Shown: positions 18,149 to 28,500 of the stretch, in pieces | Numbering within the stretch: the first letter of the stretch is position 1 | Layout: every line of letters begins with the position of its first letter | Source: an uncultured Clostridia bacterium | GTDB taxonomy: Bacteria; Bacillota; Clostridia; TANB77; CAG-508 | Length of the DNA: 64,000 bases | Direction of reading: 5' to 3' | Assembly (NCBI GenBank): GCA_948502395.1 | Contig: CAOPES010000003.1 | Coordinates: 163,485 to 227,484, forward strand | The notes under the pieces: generated by a model | Databases searched by the model: none | What the model was told of the DNA's origin: nothing | The model's input: only the letters and a program-made list of their open reading frames with translations | Position numbers and translations under genes: made by a program

Positions 18149-18505
18149 ATGAATAACAAAGTAATAAAAATTTTAAGTTCATTAGTAATAATGATAATGA
18201 TGATATCTGTTGTAGGAGCTGCTTATGCTGTTACACCAAGTCAGATTACAGCCGATCCAACTGTACAGGGAGCGGATGAAATACAAACTTTAGGGAAAAG
18301 CATAGTTGGTATTTTACAAACAGTTGGAGTTGTATTATCTGTTGTTATTTTAATTATAATAGGTATTAAATACATGATGGGAAGTGCTGAAGAAAAAGCG
18401 GAATACAAGAAAACTATGATGCCATACATAGTTGGTGCAGCATTAATATTTGCAGCTTCTGTACTTGCACAAGTTGTATACCAATTCTTTATGGGAGTAA
18501 AATAA
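18149..18505 (+). CDS. VirB2/TrbC-like pilin (2)
   Basis: A 118-residue protein with signal peptide ending in AYA, and two membrane helices around MMGSAEEKAEYKKTMMPYIV. It has its own promoter, an AAAGGAGA ribosome-binding site and its own strong terminator, so it is probably the most abundant pilin subunit of the system. Confidence 0.82.
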   Translation: MNNKVIKILSSLVIMIMMISVVGAAYAVTPSQITADPTVQGADEIQTLGKSIVGILQTVGVVLSVVILIIIGIKYMMGSAEEKAEYKKTMMPYIVGAALIFAASVLAQVVYQFFMGVK

Positions 18506-18518
18506 TAAATAAAAAGAG

Positions 18519-18547
18519 CGGAGAACATAAATCTCCGTTTTTTTTTT
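18519..18547 (+). terminator. Terminator after the second pilin gene
   Basis: CGGAGA and TCTCCG pair around ACATAAA, followed by a run of nine or more T. Confidence 0.9.
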
Positions 18548-18637
18548 GTTTTTTAAATATAAATGTTACACAAATATTACGAATATATTAAAAATACATT
18601 AAATTTCAAAATATTACAATAAATTCGCCTAAAACAG

Positions 18638-18666
18638 TTACAATTTTCAACATTTTTTGGTATAAT
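18638..18666 (+). promoter_or_regulatory. Promoter of the main T4SS operon
   Basis: TTACAA (18638-18643) and TATAAT (18661-18666), spacer 17, about 45 bases before the PrgI-like gene. Confidence 0.65.
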
Positions 18667-18712
18667 TATATACAAGGAGAATTAGACAGAAGACAAAAAG
18701 GAGGAAAAGTAA

Positions 18713-19072
18713 TTGGGTACATATAACTTACCAAGAAATGTAAAAGGAGAAGGAAGAATATTATTTATATTTTCAAGCAAAGCTCTAATATATTCAGCAA
18801 TAGGGGCAGCGTCAGGATTAGTTTTTTATTTAATATTTAATATATTAGGACTATCATTAGTAGGGCTAATAATTATAGTTGCACTAGGATTATTAGGGTT
18901 TTTAATAGGAACATTTAAAATGCCTGATTCAACAAACTTTGAAATAACAAGAAAAACAGGTGGAGAAAATATTGATGATGTTATAAAAAGAGCAATAAAA
19001 TTCAAAATGCAAAAAAATAAAATATATGTATATAAAGAAATAAAAGAGGAGGATACAAAAGATGGAGAATAA
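18713..19072 (+). CDS. PrgI/VirB3-like T4SS inner-membrane protein
   Basis: A 119-residue protein starting at TTG (18713) after AAAGGAGGAAAAG. It has a short N-terminal strand (TYNLPRNVKGEGRILFIFSS), two membrane helices (about residues 27-65), then a cytoplasmic tail FKMPDSTNFEITRKTGGENI. This is the size, order and topology of PrgI/VirB3 proteins that sit directly before VirB4. The last 11 bases overlap the next gene. Confidence 0.72.
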   Translation: MGTYNLPRNVKGEGRILFIFSSKALIYSAIGAASGLVFYLIFNILGLSLVGLIIIVALGLLGFLIGTFKMPDSTNFEITRKTGGENIDDVIKRAIKFKMQKNKIYVYKEIKEEDTKDGE

Positions 19073-20276
19073 TACAATTAGTGAAATATTAGCGGTAGTT
19101 CTTATTGGAATGATATGTGTTTTGTTTGTATTAATATTAGTATATGTCCTTTTGGTAGCTAAAAGCAAAAAAGGTAAAGAAAAGAAAAAAGAGATAAAAG
19201 TACAAAACAAAAAGAAAGAGACAAAGACAATTGCGAAAGAATATAATAAACAAGCAATAGCAAACTTTCTTGAATTCGAAAAAGTAGAAGACAATATGAT
19301 AATTCAAAAAAAGGGTAAAAGATTTCTAATGGCAATAGAATGCCAAGGGGTTAATTATGACTTGATGTCTGGAATAGAAAAGAATTCAGTAGAAGAAGGA
19401 TTTCAACAATTTTTAAACACATTAAGACATCCAATACAAATATATATACAGACAAGAACAATAAACTTAGAAAATAGTATATCAGGTTATAAAAGAAATC
19501 TTAAAATAATAGAAGATAAATATAATGAAATATTCTATAAATATAATTCAATGAAACAATCAGGTATATATACGGAAAGAGACATAGCACAAGAATTTTA
19601 TGAACTAACAAAACAAAGAAACTTATTAGAATATGCTAGAGATTTAATAACTAATACAGAGAAAATGAGTTTAAATAAAAATATATTAAATAAAAAATAT
19701 TTTATTATAATACCATACTATGCAGAAGACACGAACGGAGAAAAATACATTTATGAAGAAATAAAAAATATGGCGTTTTCAGAATTATATACAAAAGCTC
19801 AATCAATTATAAGAACATTATCTTCTTGTTCAGTGGTTGGAAAAATATTAAATTCACAAGAATTAGTAGAATTACTATATGTAGCTTATAACAGGGATGA
19901 TTCGGAAATATTAGGTCTTAATAAAGCGTTAACTTCTGGATATGAAGAACTATATACAACAGCAGAAGATGTTTTTAAAAAGAAAATAAAATTGCTAGAT
20001 GAGAGAATAAGAGAAAGAGCAATAGATTTAGCAAATGATACTGTGGACAAGGTTAAATCTGAGACACAGAAAACAGCAGAGAAAAAAGAAGAAAATTTTG
20101 AAGATTTAATACGTCAAATGGCAGAAATGATATTAGACGAAAATAGAAGATATGTAGGAGAAAACGTTGCGGAAAAAGCAATAGAAGAAATAAGGAAAGA
20201 CAAAGGAGGAAAAGAGGAGAATGAGGAAGGCGAAAAAACACAGAGAAGAGGAAGAAAAAGAAGTATTGCAAAATGA
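19062..20276 (+). CDS. VirB4/TraC N-terminal-domain protein
   Basis: A 404-residue protein with an N-terminal membrane helix (about 9-31), a basic linker, and a domain with FLEFEKVEDNMIIQKKGKRF, VNYDLMSGIEKNSVEEGFQQ and LRHPIQIYIQTRTINLENSI, as in the N-terminal region of TraC/VirB4-like ATPases. It has no Walker motifs; the ATPase is encoded by the next gene, so VirB4 function seems split over two proteins. A Glu/Lys/Arg-rich tail ends it. It overlaps both neighbours. Confidence 0.7.
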   Translation: MENNTISEILAVVLIGMICVLFVLILVYVLLVAKSKKGKEKKKEIKVQNKKKETKTIAKEYNKQAIANFLEFEKVEDNMIIQKKGKRFLMAIECQGVNYDLMSGIEKNSVEEGFQQFLNTLRHPIQIYIQTRTINLENSISGYKRNLKIIEDKYNEIFYKYNSMKQSGIYTERDIAQEFYELTKQRNLLEYARDLITNTEKMSLNKNILNKKYFIIIPYYAEDTNGEKYIYEEIKNMAFSELYTKAQSIIRTLSSCSVVGKILNSQELVELLYVAYNRDDSEILGLNKALTSGYEELYTTAEDVFKKKIKLLDERIRERAIDLANDTVDKVKSETQKTAEKKEENFEDLIRQMAEMILDENRRYVGENVAEKAIEEIRKDKGGKEENEEGEKTQRRGRKRSIAK

Positions 20277-22179
20277 TAATGAAAATATGGGATTATTAAA
20301 AAGAAAAACCATAAAAGAATTAATTACACCATCTGGAATTGATTGTTCTAATATAGATCACTTAGAGATAATATCAAATATGAAAAGGTATGCAAGGAGC
20401 TTTTTTATATCTTCATTACCACGTATGTGTACTTTCCCAGAACTATTTAGAAGTTTATACTTTTTTGGAGATATAAATACATCAATTTATATAAATCCAA
20501 TTCCAGAATCTAGATCGCAAAACGAGTTGAATAAAGTTATAAATGAACTAGAAACAGAAAGAATTGTTGCCGCAGATAGAGGCAATATTAATAGAGAAAG
20601 TAACTTGTCACAAAAAAGATTTGAAGCAGAACAGCTAAGAGATGAAATAGCAGCAGGATTTAATAAAATGTATGAAGCTTCAGTTATAGCAACATTGTTC
20701 TCATATAGTTTAGAAGATTTAGATAGATTAACAAAGTTATTAGCCACAGAATTATCAAAATCATTAGTTGGAGTAAAGAGTGCATGGGCTATACAAGAAG
20801 AAGCTTTCCAATCTAACTTGCCATTAATGCAAGATAAAATAAAAAAAGTACATTCTTTTGACAGTAGATCAATGGGAACAGTATTTCCATTTACTTCATC
20901 AGAAGTAGGACACTCTACGGGTGTACCATTAGGATTTAATAAGCAAACAGGAACACCAATCTTATTTGACAATTTCCATAGGTCTTTAAACAACTATAAT
21001 ATGGTTATATTTGCTAAATCTGGTGCTGGTAAATCTGTAACAATGAAAACTCTAATATCAAGATCATCAGTATTAATGGATATAGAAAGTTTAGCGTTAG
21101 ATGCAGAAGGTGAATATAAAGTTGTTGCAGAGAGTTTAGGTGGAATAAATGTAGTATTAAGCCCAACATCTAATACTGTAATAAACTTATTTGATATAGA
21201 GACAGAAGTTATAAAAGATGAAATAACAGGAAGAGAAAGAGTTGTACTTAACGTAGAGAATAAAGTTGAAGACGTAACTCAAGGATTACTTACAATGGCA
21301 AAAGGAAGTACAAGAAGTAAGGAAGTAAATGAATTGACAAAACAACTTATAGCAGAGACGGTAGCTGAAGAATATGTTAGTAGAGGAATAACAAACAATC
21401 CAGACAGTTTATATGAAGCAGGAGATAGATTTCAAAAAGGTGAAAAGTTATACAAAAGTAAAAAAGAATTGCCAACAATAGGTAGTTGGTATAGAAGATT
21501 ACAAGTTAAAGCAAAAGAAAATACTAATGTAGATTATCAATTTCATTATAGTTACTTATTAAAAGTTATGAAACAATATATAAGAGAATATAATGGACAA
21601 ATGGCTTATTTTGATGGACAATCTACATTTGAATTATTAGATGGAGCACCATTTATAAATTTAGATATTTCTCAATTAGAAGAAAGATTTGCAAGACCAC
21701 TTGCACAGCAAATACTACTTTCATGGATTTGGGAGAAATATGTAAAGAAAAATAGCGAAGACGTAACAAAAGCAAGAAAGAAAAGAGTTTTAGTTGATGA
21801 AGCATGGATGTTATTGCCATATCCAGAGGCAGTAGATTTCTTAAACACAATGGCAAGACGTGCAAGAAAAAGAAATGTATCATTAGCTATTATATCTCAA
21901 AGATTTCAAGACTTTTATGAGAAACCAGAAGTACAAGCTGTTTTAACGTCATCAGATACAAAATTATTTTTAGCACAAGATAAATCTGAGATAGAATATT
22001 TAAAAACAGTGTTTAAATTAAGTGAGGGTGAAGCTAATTTCTTAATTACATGTACGAAAGGTGAAGGGCTGTTAAAAGTTGGATCAGACACGGCTATTTT
22101 ACAAATAACACCTACCGCAAAAGAATTTGAATTTGTAGACACAAATGTAAATAATCTGATAAAGAGAAAAATGAAGTAA
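20221..22179 (+). CDS. VirB4/TraC-type T4SS ATPase
   Basis: The 652-residue ATPase energises the secretion channel. Visible motifs: Walker A FAKSGAGKSVTMKTL (about residue 263-277), the ALDAEGEY element, Walker B VLVDEAWMLLPYPEAVDFL (about 522-540), and the ISQRFQDFYEK glutamine motif. The ATG at 20221 has AAAGGAGG upstream and overlaps the previous gene by 56 bases. Its N-terminus is charged (KKHREEEEKEV). It completes the split VirB4 arrangement. Confidence 0.92.
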   Translation: MRKAKKHREEEEKEVLQNDNENMGLLKRKTIKELITPSGIDCSNIDHLEIISNMKRYARSFFISSLPRMCTFPELFRSLYFFGDINTSIYINPIPESRSQNELNKVINELETERIVAADRGNINRESNLSQKRFEAEQLRDEIAAGFNKMYEASVIATLFSYSLEDLDRLTKLLATELSKSLVGVKSAWAIQEEAFQSNLPLMQDKIKKVHSFDSRSMGTVFPFTSSEVGHSTGVPLGFNKQTGTPILFDNFHRSLNNYNMVIFAKSGAGKSVTMKTLISRSSVLMDIESLALDAEGEYKVVAESLGGINVVLSPTSNTVINLFDIETEVIKDEITGRERVVLNVENKVEDVTQGLLTMAKGSTRSKEVNELTKQLIAETVAEEYVSRGITNNPDSLYEAGDRFQKGEKLYKSKKELPTIGSWYRRLQVKAKENTNVDYQFHYSYLLKVMKQYIREYNGQMAYFDGQSTFELLDGAPFINLDISQLEERFARPLAQQILLSWIWEKYVKKNSEDVTKARKKRVLVDEAWMLLPYPEAVDFLNTMARRARKRNVSLAIISQRFQDFYEKPEVQAVLTSSDTKLFLAQDKSEIEYLKTVFKLSEGEANFLITCTKGEGLLKVGSDTAILQITPTAKEFEFVDTNVNNLIKRKMK

Positions 22180-22204
22180 CTGAAGTATGAATAAGGAGGA
22201 AAGG

Positions 22205-24613
22205 ATGAAAAACTTTGCGAGAAATAGTATAGTACAAAAGAGTATAATAGCATTAGTAGTAGTAATAATAACATTTACATCGGTATTTACTCCAAGAGTA
22301 TATGCAGAAGGTGATGACTGGGGAATTGGAGGAACTTTAGCAAAAGAATTGTTTAAATTTGTTGTATTTCTTACAGATTTATTTACAGGGCTTTTAAATA
22401 ATATGATGTTAGGGGTTGAATGGGGAGATATAAATATAAGAGAAGATAATCCGAACTTGACAAGTGGATGGGTCAATGCAGCTGGGGAAGATGCAGATGT
22501 AGAATTGAAAGCTGGGGAAGTAGCACCAGGAACTTTTGATAGAGAAGGTTTGGAAATTCCTAATATTTTATATTGTCCAGAAAATATATTTGCTAATAAT
22601 ATAGCAGCTCTAGATGTTAACTTTCTAAGACCAAATACATATAGCAGTGTAGTTAAATCAGGAGATAATGATGTTGAAGAAACAGCGGCAGAAAAGCAAC
22701 AATCGGCAGCAGGAAATTTAAGCAAGACGATAGCTTCATGGTATAAATCTTTTAGAAATATATCAGTAGTAGGTTTATTATCTGTATTAATATATATAGG
22801 AATAAGAATTTTAATATCTTCAACAGCAGCAGATAAAGCAAAATATAAAGAAAACCTAAAAGATTGGTTTACAGCTCTATGTTTAATATTTGTAATACAT
22901 TTAATTATGTCTGGAGTATTAATGCTAACAGATAGAATAAATGCATTGTTTGCACAAAATATTAATGATGGAATTGTTGTACAATCAGCAGATTTATCTG
23001 GGGAAGGAAAATTTAGAACAAATTTAACAGGATATATAAGATATAGAACACAATCGACAGATGTTGCTCAAGCAGCAGGATATACAATAATGTATATAGC
23101 AATAGTTATTTATACAGTAATGTTTACAGTAACATATTTCAAAAGATTTTTATATATGGGATTTTTTACTATGATAGCGCCACTAGTAGCATTAACATAC
23201 CCATTAGATAAATTAGGGGATGGAAAATCACAAGCGTTTAATATGTGGTTTAAAGAATATACAATGAATGCAATTATCCAGCCAATACATCTAATTTTAT
23301 ATACAGTGTTTGTATCATCAGCAATATCATTTACAGACAAATCTGGATTTAATATTATATATGCATTAGTAGCAATAGGATTTATGTTACCAGCAGAAAA
23401 ATTTATAAAAGAGATGTTTGGATTAAACAAAGCGAAGTCAACAGGTTCAATGGAATCATTTGCAGGTGGAGCATTAGCTATGAAAGGATTAGACAAGTTG
23501 GCATCTATGGGTTCTCATGCTAAAGGAAAAGTTCAAGGAAAAGACGATAGCAAAGATGAGGATGAAGATGCAGGAAATATTAAATTTGCAAATACAGATG
23601 GATATGGAAAATTAAACTTTATGAACGAAAATGCGGATGAAAATAAAGCTGAACAAGGAACACAAGGTGCAGTATCTCCATTGAAAAGCGGTAGTACTTC
23701 TACTGGTACAGCAAATACAAAAAATTCATTTGGAAGAAGTGCTATGAATTTTGCAAGACTAAAATACAATAGACATTTAAAAGGACAAGTTCCTAAAAAG
23801 ATAAAGGGTGTATCTGCAAAAGCTGCTAGGTATGTTGGAAAAGCAGTAGGAGCAACAGCAGGGGCAACAATAGGTATAGCAGCAGGAATAACTTCTGGAG
23901 ATCCTTCAAAAGTATTCTCTTATGGAGCAGCAGGAGCCCTAGCTGGAAATGCAATTGGCGGAAAAATGGAAAATGTAGTTAATGGGGCAGGAAATATAAT
24001 AGAGAATGGATACAAGAATACAAAAGATTTTGCACAATCTCAACGTTTTGATTACATAGAAGCAACTCAAGGAAGAAAAGCAGCTGATGAAGCAAGAGAT
24101 AGAGCTGAAAATGCTAAGAAAGCAAAAGAGTTTATGAATAACAAAAAAGAAAGAGAAAAATGGGAAAAATTCCAAGCTAAGAACAATATTTCATCAACAA
24201 CTGACAATATGATGAAAGAAGTTGTAAAAGCAAAACAAGCAGGAATTGATGACGATGTTATTGAAAACATATTAAAACAAGAGCAAAAAAGAGATGGCGG
24301 AATTGGTGGAAATAGTTCAAACCAATTAATAGATGTGGCAGCATTTGCAGCAAAAAATGGATTTGACAAATCATATATTGAAAACGATAAAAAGAGAACT
24401 CAATTTGAAAATGTTCTTGAAGCACAAGTTGGAGATAAAAAAGGATACGAAGTTGGTAAAACTCTTGCATCAATATATGATAGAGAGAAATTATATAGTG
24501 ATAAATCAAACTTAAATCCTGAAAATAAAGTAAGAATGGAAGAGGGGTTACCAAAACCACAGCCAATGCCAAAAACCAGAAAGACGCGGACCAAAGGGAA
24601 GAACGAAACCTAA
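22205..24613 (+). CDS. VirB6/TrbL-like polytopic T4SS channel protein
   Basis: I start at the ATG at 22205, five bases after AAGGAGGA; an ATG at 22187 has no ribosome-binding site. The roughly 800-residue protein has a signal-like N-terminus ending VYAEG, several membrane helices (about residues 40-70, 180-250, 290-400) with FMLPAEKFIKEMFGLNKAKS, and a long soluble C-terminal region with a Gly/Ala-rich segment. This matches the VirB6/TrbL class. Near the C-terminus CGG (24587) is in frame: zero frame ends at 24613; skipping C gives GPKGRTKPKNHI and a stop at 24624-24626. Which end is used is not decided by the sequence alone. Confidence 0.75.
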   Translation: MKNFARNSIVQKSIIALVVVIITFTSVFTPRVYAEGDDWGIGGTLAKELFKFVVFLTDLFTGLLNNMMLGVEWGDINIREDNPNLTSGWVNAAGEDADVELKAGEVAPGTFDREGLEIPNILYCPENIFANNIAALDVNFLRPNTYSSVVKSGDNDVEETAAEKQQSAAGNLSKTIASWYKSFRNISVVGLLSVLIYIGIRILISSTAADKAKYKENLKDWFTALCLIFVIHLIMSGVLMLTDRINALFAQNINDGIVVQSADLSGEGKFRTNLTGYIRYRTQSTDVAQAAGYTIMYIAIVIYTVMFTVTYFKRFLYMGFFTMIAPLVALTYPLDKLGDGKSQAFNMWFKEYTMNAIIQPIHLILYTVFVSSAISFTDKSGFNIIYALVAIGFMLPAEKFIKEMFGLNKAKSTGSMESFAGGALAMKGLDKLASMGSHAKGKVQGKDDSKDEDEDAGNIKFANTDGYGKLNFMNENADENKAEQGTQGAVSPLKSGSTSTGTANTKNSFGRSAMNFARLKYNRHLKGQVPKKIKGVSAKAARYVGKAVGATAGATIGIAAGITSGDPSKVFSYGAAGALAGNAIGGKMENVVNGAGNIIENGYKNTKDFAQSQRFDYIEATQGRKAADEARDRAENAKKAKEFMNNKKEREKWEKFQAKNNISSTTDNMMKEVVKAKQAGIDDDVIENILKQEQKRDGGIGGNSSNQLIDVAAFAAKNGFDKSYIENDKKRTQFENVLEAQVGDKKGYEVGKTLASIYDREKLYSDKSNLNPENKVRMEEGLPKPQPMPKTRKTRTKGKNET
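24587..24590 (+). other. C-GGA site near the end of the VirB6-like gene
   Basis: In-frame CGG followed by A, preceded by ACG. Unlike the other four, both frames stay open for 8-12 more codons, so the shift would only swap the C-terminal tail. Confidence 0.5.
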
Positions 24614-24643
24614 AAATCATATATAACAATATAGGAGAGAGTG

Positions 24644-25573
24644 ATGTATAAATTATTAAGATTTTATAATCAAAATAGATTTAAAATATGGATAGCATTA
24701 TTTGTTATAATATTTATAATAGCATTAACAAGAATACTTAATCATTCTATAAAAGAACAAGATAAACTTCTTGAAGATAATAAAAGCACTTATATTTCTG
24801 ATGAATATGAAGAACAAAGTAAAACAATAACTTCAGGAGGTAGTGTATCTAAGTCATATCAAAAAACATATGGAAATATAATAGACAAATTTTATACGTA
24901 TTGTATTAATGGAGAAATTGAAAAAGCATATGATATGTTATCAAAAGATATGAAAAATTTGAAGTATGAAAATATAGAAACATTTAAACAACAATATTTT
25001 GATAATAGATTTAAAGGAGATATGCAGTACTCTTTTCAATCATGGTCAACAGGTAATAAAAAATACATATATGTAGCTAATATATATGAAAATATTTTAT
25101 CTACTGGAAAATCAAAAGATGAAGATTACATCGAAGAATATATAACAATTGTTCCAGAAGAAGATACATATAAAATTAATATTGATGGATATATAGGAAA
25201 AGAAAATATTAACAAAAAAGTAGAGACAGAATTAATTAATATAGAAGTAGCTTATGTAGAACAATATGTTGATTATGAAATATATACATTTAAAATAAAA
25301 AATAATGCAGACAAACAAATCTGCCTTGATAATAGAGAAAACACAAAGAATACATATATAGTAGATCAAAATTCAAATAGATATGATTCATTTATCTATG
25401 AAAATGTAGAAGAGGATTTAATTTTAAAACCATTAGAATCTAAGGAAATAAAAATTAAATTTAGTGATGTATATAGAGCATCCTTAAAGATTAAAGAGAT
25501 TAATTTTGACAATGTAGAGTACTTAGAAAATGAGGAAATAAAAATTGAAAAAATAAAAATAGAATTAGAATAA
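24644..25573 (+). CDS. Membrane-anchored T4SS protein, VirB8-like topology
   Basis: The ATG at 24644 follows AGGAGA; the GTG three bases earlier is too close. The protein (309 residues) has one N-terminal membrane helix (about 15-30) and an extracellular domain. Residues around KTYGNIIDKFYTYCINGEIE and AYDMLSKDMKNLKYENIETF look like an NTF2-like fold, as in VirB8/TcpC proteins, followed by a beta-rich domain. The family call rests on topology and position, not on a clear signature. Confidence 0.55.
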   Translation: MYKLLRFYNQNRFKIWIALFVIIFIIALTRILNHSIKEQDKLLEDNKSTYISDEYEEQSKTITSGGSVSKSYQKTYGNIIDKFYTYCINGEIEKAYDMLSKDMKNLKYENIETFKQQYFDNRFKGDMQYSFQSWSTGNKKYIYVANIYENILSTGKSKDEDYIEEYITIVPEEDTYKINIDGYIGKENINKKVETELINIEVAYVEQYVDYEIYTFKIKNNADKQICLDNRENTKNTYIVDQNSNRYDSFIYENVEEDLILKPLESKEIKIKFSDVYRASLKIKEINFDNVEYLENEEIKIEKIKIELE

Positions 25574-25585
25574 AGGTGATAGCAA

Positions 25586-28500
25586 ATGGCATTATCTAAT
25601 AATGAAAATCCTAAAAAAAGTAAAAAGCGGAATAATAGCAGGAGCAGCTACAGCATTTGTAACTGCTCTCCCTACAATTCCAATAATAATAGTAGCAATA
25701 TTAATAGGATCTTTGGTGAGTACAGTAATTTCTTGGGTTGTTGATTTGTTTACACCAGAGAAAACAGTACAAAATATTTATAGCGAATTGGAAATAGAAG
25801 ATGTAGCAGAATTAGTCGAAATAAAAAAGAATTCTAGCGGAGAATATTATATAGACTTTAAAGAAAATATAGATAGTAAATTAGAAACTGTTATAAAAAA
25901 AGCAAATTCTTCTTCTGGGGGAAGTCATAACTTACCTAAGGACGTAGAGTTTTTAAAAGAAGCGATAAAAGCAGAATTAGTAACAAAGTTTCCAAATCTC
26001 GGTGGAGATATACCAGAAGATAGCAGTGGTTTTCAAGGAGCTGTAAATTTAAGAAGAATAACTCCGAATAAGAATATAGGCGAAATGAAAGATACAGGGA
26101 AAGGAGAAACTTCTAATATAGAACAAGATGAAGTTATAGATCCAAATGAAAATTTTACAGAATATGAAAAGATTGTAAAACAGTGGAAAGAAGGGGACAA
26201 GCTATACACAAATGGAGATGCAGTATTTTATGTACAGACTGAATCTGAACTTGATCCAGGATCTGACACGGGGGATTGGAATATATTATATGAAAAAGAC
26301 AAGAAAGTAGAAATAAAAAAAGGAACAGAAGTTACTTATACAGGAACATATAAAAATAATAAAAATCAATCAACAAATCAAGTAACAACCTATGTGGAAG
26401 TTAAATATGGAGAAAGAACAGCATTTATAAAGGCTCAGCGTTTGACTAAAAAAGAAAATAGTACAAATACAGCAAATACGTTTAAAGTTTCTAAGAGACA
26501 AAATAATAATATTACTAGTAGAGCGAAAGAAGAAAAAATAGGGGATGAAACAAAAACATATACAATAGCGATAGCCGCAGCTTATAATGGAGAGCAAGGA
26601 TTAGAACACAAAGAATTGAAAGAAAAAGATTTAACAGTACAGGTTGCTAAAAAAGTGGAAGAACTATGTGGAAAGTATTCTAATATAAAAGTAGTTCAAG
26701 TAGGCAATACTGAACAAAAAAAAGAAAAAATAGAAGATGACGATTTAAGAACAGCCATACATAATGCTAAACCAGATATGGCCATAGTAATTTATTTTAA
26801 TAGTGATACTGATGGTAAAATATCAGGAGTAGATACTATTTACAAAGAAAATGATGAAATATCTCACCAATTTGCAAGTATTTTATCTAATAATATAGCA
26901 AAAGCAATGGATCTTCCTGATTTATATTCAGGTACAGATGTTGAAAAATGTGGTGGTAGTTTAACAACGATAGAGAATGCTGCTAGAACTAAATTTCCAG
27001 CCGTTATAACGAGAGGTGGATACATAAATACAGATGCAGAAAAAATAAAAAATAATGGAGTGGATAATTACGCAAAGGGGATATTTAACTCTATCGAAGA
27101 ATACATTTTAGCCAATAAAGCGGGATATGAAGCGGTAGAAATAGAAGAAAAGAAAACAACAAATAGTATTGAATCAAAAATAATTAATATGAAATATATA
27201 CCTAAGGAGACTTTTGATAAATATATAGAAAGTAATAATCAAGAAGCCTTAAAAGCATTTTCTTTAGACGAAGACTTTAAAGTATTAACAGCAACGTGGT
27301 CATTAAAAGCAGATGGAAGTATAGAGATATCTCAAAATACGGCGATGGATATTAGAACATCACTACAAAAATACACTATTCCATACGAGTATTTGTTATT
27401 CTTCTATATTGATACAGATTATAAAGATTTTGCCTTAGACTTAGCAAAAAAAGCGCAGGAAGCAGAAGTAGTATTAGCAGTACAAGATAATGTTACTGTA
27501 ACACACAGAATAGAAACAGTAGAACAATGTACATTAATAGCGCCAACTAGTATGCAATCACAATATGGCAAAGGTTGGAGTCAAGTATCTGGAAAAAATG
27601 AATTAACAGAAACGGCTGGAACATCAGTTGACTTAACATATATTGATACATGGGTAGTTAAAGCTTTTAATGAGAATAGTTATAGTGAAGAAATTTTGAA
27701 AATGGCAAAGAATGAAGAAAAGATAATGACAATAAAAGGAAAAGTGACAAGTACAAGCTCAACTTCACAAACTAATCCATTGCAAATTAATGCAGGAACT
27801 GTTAATATTCCAAAAGATGGTACAGATGGAAGAGAAGTAAATTATTCTTATGTGGTTCAACAAAGAACGAATACAAAAGTAGATACAATTTCTAATAAAT
27901 ATGAAGCAGGGGACAAAAAAGTAAAAGGAAAAGAGAATATTTTTGTAGATTTATATAAGAAACATAATATGAAAAGAAAATTAAGGACAGATTGGTTTTT
28001 TATAATACTAGAAAGAAATGAGAAGACATCAAATTTAGTTAATTTAACAAAATACTTAATATTCAAAGCGACAAACAAAAATTATGGTGTTATAGAGTTT
28101 GATTTTAATGAATTTGGATTAAGTCAATTTAAAAATATGTCTTCAATATCAGGAGGAGTTCCACTATATGAACCAATTTTGTCAAAAGAAGACTTTATAA
28201 AAGCACTGACTGAATATGCAGCAACCTCAGGTAATATACACTTTACTAATAATTTTTTACCATATTTAGATCAAATATATGATGCAGCAGTAGAAAGTCA
28301 TGTTAATCCAGAATTAGTAATTGTCGTAGCATATAAGGAACAAGGATTTACAAATCCTGGTGGCTCAAATAACTATTGGGGAATAGCAATTTATAATGGA
28401 CAACAATCTGGAAGTGTTTTCTCTAGTGTAGTAGAAGGAACGAGAGAATATGGAAAAATAATTAATGGATATAAAGATGATCCTGAATATAGTTCAATGA

